Below are positions 61,975 through 64,000 of a DNA stretch of 64,000 nucleotides, in pieces. Location: positions 31,213,501 to 31,277,500 of the forward strand of contig NC_079878.1 in assembly GCF_029227915.1 (NCBI RefSeq), given 5' to 3'. The notes beneath the pieces were generated by a model. It did no database searches and was not told where the DNA came from. It worked only from the letters and a program-made list of their open reading frames with translations. This DNA is from Hydractinia symbiolongicarpus. Its lineage: Eukaryota; Cnidaria; Hydrozoa; Anthoathecata; Hydractiniidae. How positions within the stretch are numbered: position 1 is the stretch's first letter; every line of letters starts with the position of its first letter. The translations under genes were made by a program, and so were the position numbers.

Positions 61975-63476
61975 GTAAAGTCGAGTATATACAAAGAAAG
62001 TACCCTGTGAGTAAACTCATTTCCAGAACGATTTTTTAAATTATCTTTTCACCACTAAAACGCATGAGACTTGTATTCTTCAAAAATGTTGTCATTTTTG
62101 ATGAGACGCGGAATAAAAGAAGTTTAATCGCCGGCAAACGAAAACCCGCGATTTCCCGTAAATCCCGGACTCGGCCGTATAGTCAAAAGTATACAAAGAA
62201 AATAGCCAGGGATTAAACTCATTTCCCGAACGATTTTTTAAAGTATTTTTTCATCACTAAAACGCATGAGACTTGTAGTTTTCAAAAATGTTTTCATTTT
62301 TGATGAGACGCGGAATAAAAGAAGTTTAATCGCCGGCAAACTAAAACCCGCGATTTACCGTAAATCGCGAACTCGGCCTGTATAGTCAAAAGTATACAAA
62401 GAAAGTACCCTGCGAGTAAACTCATTTCCAGAACGATTTTTTAAATTATCTTTTCACCACTAAAACGCATGAGACTTGCAGTCTTCAAAAATGTTTTCAT
62501 TTTTGATGAGACGCTGAATAAAAGAAGTTTAATCGCCGGCAAACGATAACCCGCGAATTCCCGAAAATCCCGGACTCGGCTCGTATAGCCAAAAGTATAC
62601 AAAGAAAGAACCCAGGGAGTAATTTCAATTCCCGAACGATTATTTAAATTATTTTTTCACAACAAAAACGCATGAGACTTGTAGTTTTCAAAAATGTTTT
62701 CATTTTTGATGAGACGCTGAATAAAAGAAGTTTAATTGCCGGCAAACGAAAACCCGCGCATTCCCGTAAATCCCGGGCTTGGCCCGTATAGTCGAATGTA
62801 TACAAAGAAAGTACCCTGTCAGTACACTCATTTCCAGAACGAATTTTGAAATTATCTTTTCTCCACTAAAACGCATGAGACTTGAAATTTTTAAAAATGT
62901 TTTCATTTTTGATGAGACGCGGAATAAAAGAAGTTTAATCGCTGGCAAACAAAAACCCGCGATTTCCCATAAATCCCGGACTCGGCCCGTATAGTCAATA
63001 TTATACAAAGAAAATACCAAGGGAGTAAACTCATTTCCCGAACGATTTTTTGAATTATTTTTTCACCACTAAAACGCATGAGACTTGTAGTTTTCAAAAA
63101 TGTTTTCATTTTTGATGAGACGCGGAATAAAAGAAGTTTAATCGCCGGCAAACGAAAACCCGCGATTTCCCGTAAATCCCGAACTCGGCCTGTATAATCA
63201 AAAGTATACAAAGAAAGTACCCTGCGAGTAAACGCATTTCCAGAACGATTTTTTAAATTATCTTTTCACCACTAAAACGCATGAGACTTGTAGTTTTCAA
63301 AAATGTTTTCATTTTTGATGAAAGGCTGAATAAAAGAAGTTTAATCGCCGGCAAACGATAACCCGCGAATTCTTGTTAATCCCGGACTCGGCTCGTATAG
63401 CCAAAACTATACAAAGAAAATACCCAGGGAGTAATTTCAATTCCCGAACGATTTTTTAAATTATTTTTTCACAACA

Positions 63477-63493
63477 AAAACGCATGAGACTTG
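63477..63493 (+). repeat. Junction giving a shortened third composite unit
   Basis: Up to 63,493 the sequence matches 2,352 bp upstream (cacaacaaaaacgcatgag). From 63,477 it matches 1,015 bp upstream (ttgcagtcttc, cgataacccgcg, gaattcccgaaaatcc). The shared 17 bp aaaacgcatgagacttg contain the switch. The skipped segment is 1,337 bp: seven monomers, including the truncated one. Compared with 62,471 onward there are private changes, for example gacgttgaat near 63,527. Confidence 0.88.
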
Positions 63494-64000
63494 CAGTCTT
63501 CAAAAATGTTTTCATTTTTGATGAGACGTTGAATAAAAGAAGTTTAATCGCCGGCAAACGATAACCCGCGAATTCCCGAAAATCCCGGACTCGGCTCGTA
63601 TAGCCAAAAGTATACAAAGAAAGTACCCAGGGAGTAATTTCAATTCCCGAACGATTATTTAAATTATTTTTTCACAACAAAAACGCATGAGACTTGTAGT
63701 TTTCAAAAATGTTTTCATTTTTGATGAGACGCTGAATAAAAGAAGTTTAATTGCCGGCAAACGAAAACCCGCGCATTCCCGTAAATCCCGGGCTTGGCCC
63801 GTATAGTCGAATGTATACAAAGAAAGTACCCTGTCAGTACACTCATTTCCAGAACGAATTTTGAAATTATCTTTTCTCCACTAAAACGCATGAGACTTGA
63901 AATTTTTAAAAATGTTTTCATTTTTGATGAGACGCGGAATAAAAGAAGTTTAATCGCTGGCAAACGAAAACCCGCGATTTCCCATAAATCCCGGACTCGG
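63494..64000 (+). repeat. Third composite unit after the skip
   Basis: The sequence follows 62,479-62,985 at offset 1,015 bp (five monomers), including taattgccggc, gtcagtacactc and gacttgaaatttttaaaaatg. It differs at gtacccaggg near 63,622, where the earlier units have gaacccaggg. The array runs off the right edge of the window. Confidence 0.87.

Larger units (their letters stand above)
61068..63493 (+). repeat. 2,352-bp composite HOR, copy 2 and start of a third
   Basis: This matches copy 1 exactly at the sites compared up to 63,419, then begins a third pass. The third pass follows the unit only to 63,493, where it jumps to a later point of the unit. Copy 2 carries its own truncated monomer at 61,855-61,974. 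Confidence 0.9.
1..64000 (+). repeat. 203-bp tandem satellite array, whole window
   Basis: The entire window is a head-to-tail repetition of one 203-bp unit. Landmarks such as gagacttgtagttttc, aagtttaatcgccggc and the GTATA...TATAC element return every 203 bp, with only 1-3 bp indels apart from six 120-bp monomers. Starting the unit at gtatag, the order is: GTATA dyad, a gtaaactcatttcc block, a T-rich/AAATTA/T-rich block, caccactaaaacgcatgag, a T/A hairpin, gatgagacgctgaataaaag, and a CpG-rich third with gccggc, cccgcgatttcccg and cggactcggccc. One monomer counted by hand has 69 A, 57 T, 35 G and 42 C. I saw no inverted monomer and no inserted unique sequence. Array size and HOR structure fit eukaryotic centromeric or other heterochromatic satellite DNA (inference). 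The family is not recognised. Confidence 0.98.

Noticed and set aside
1-64000. CRISPR array
   Set aside because: The period is 203 bp and the whole unit is repeated. There are no short identical repeats separated by unique spacers, and no cas-like gene.
1-64000. CENP-B box
   Set aside because: I looked for the NTTCG-N4-A-N2-CGGG core on both strands. The closest segment, the complement of gccggcaaacgaa, has TTCGTTTG followed by CCGGCG and lacks the required A and CGGG spacing.
1-64000. Transposon or retroelement fragments
   Set aside because: Every part I read aligns to the 203-bp monomer. No terminal inverted repeats, LTRs, poly-A tails, target-site duplications or transposase/RT-like frames were seen.
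1-64000. tRNA, rRNA or telomere-repeat sequence
   Set aside because: No cloverleaf-like segment, A/B box pair, rRNA-like stretch or short telomeric hexamer or pentamer run was recognised.

Overview
The whole 64-kb window is one uninterrupted head-to-tail satellite DNA array. The basic monomer is 203 bp, so there are roughly 315 monomers, all in the same orientation. I see no credible protein gene, RNA gene, transposon, CRISPR array or unique-sequence interval. One monomer counted by hand is 37.9% GC and has 13 CpG sites, counting the one across the monomer boundary (observed/expected about 1.8). Such an array points to eukaryotic heterochromatin, probably centromeric, pericentromeric or subtelomeric. 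I do not recognise the family and cannot name the organism.

Layout. Diverged monomer types are organised into higher-order repeats (HORs). At 1-3,465 a five-type repeat (P-Q-R-S-T) runs, sometimes shortened to P-Q-R. At about 3,075-13,545 lies a family built on a 13-monomer unit (2,638 bp): two full copies, then partial ones. About 13,545-16,436 is a mixed stretch with a 4-monomer duplication. At 16,437-19,901 the first 3,465 bp return at an offset of 16,436 bp. About 19,113-21,855 holds a 7-monomer (1,421 bp) duplication. About 21,688-45,010 is built on a 4-monomer A-B-C-D unit, elaborated into 8-, 9/10- and 31-monomer repeats, including a 6,291-bp tandem duplication (about 29,788-42,409). 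About 45,010-58,000 is a more diverged subfamily with 120-bp truncated monomers. About 58,000-64,000 is dominated by a 2,352-bp composite repeat that includes a truncated monomer.

How the parts relate. Nearly every boundary I could resolve is an in-register switch between two monomer types inside a short stretch they share. That is the signature of unequal homologous crossing-over or break-induced copying. The duplications span 1, 2, 4, 7, 8, 9/10, 12, 13 and 31 monomers, plus an offset of about 81, and are nested. A 62-bp gene-conversion-like patch is also visible. Each monomer carries several short dyad symmetries, including a 22-bp near-perfect hairpin motif, and these may be the functional part of the repeat. 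Short open frames recurring once per monomer are by-products of the periodicity and are not annotated as genes.
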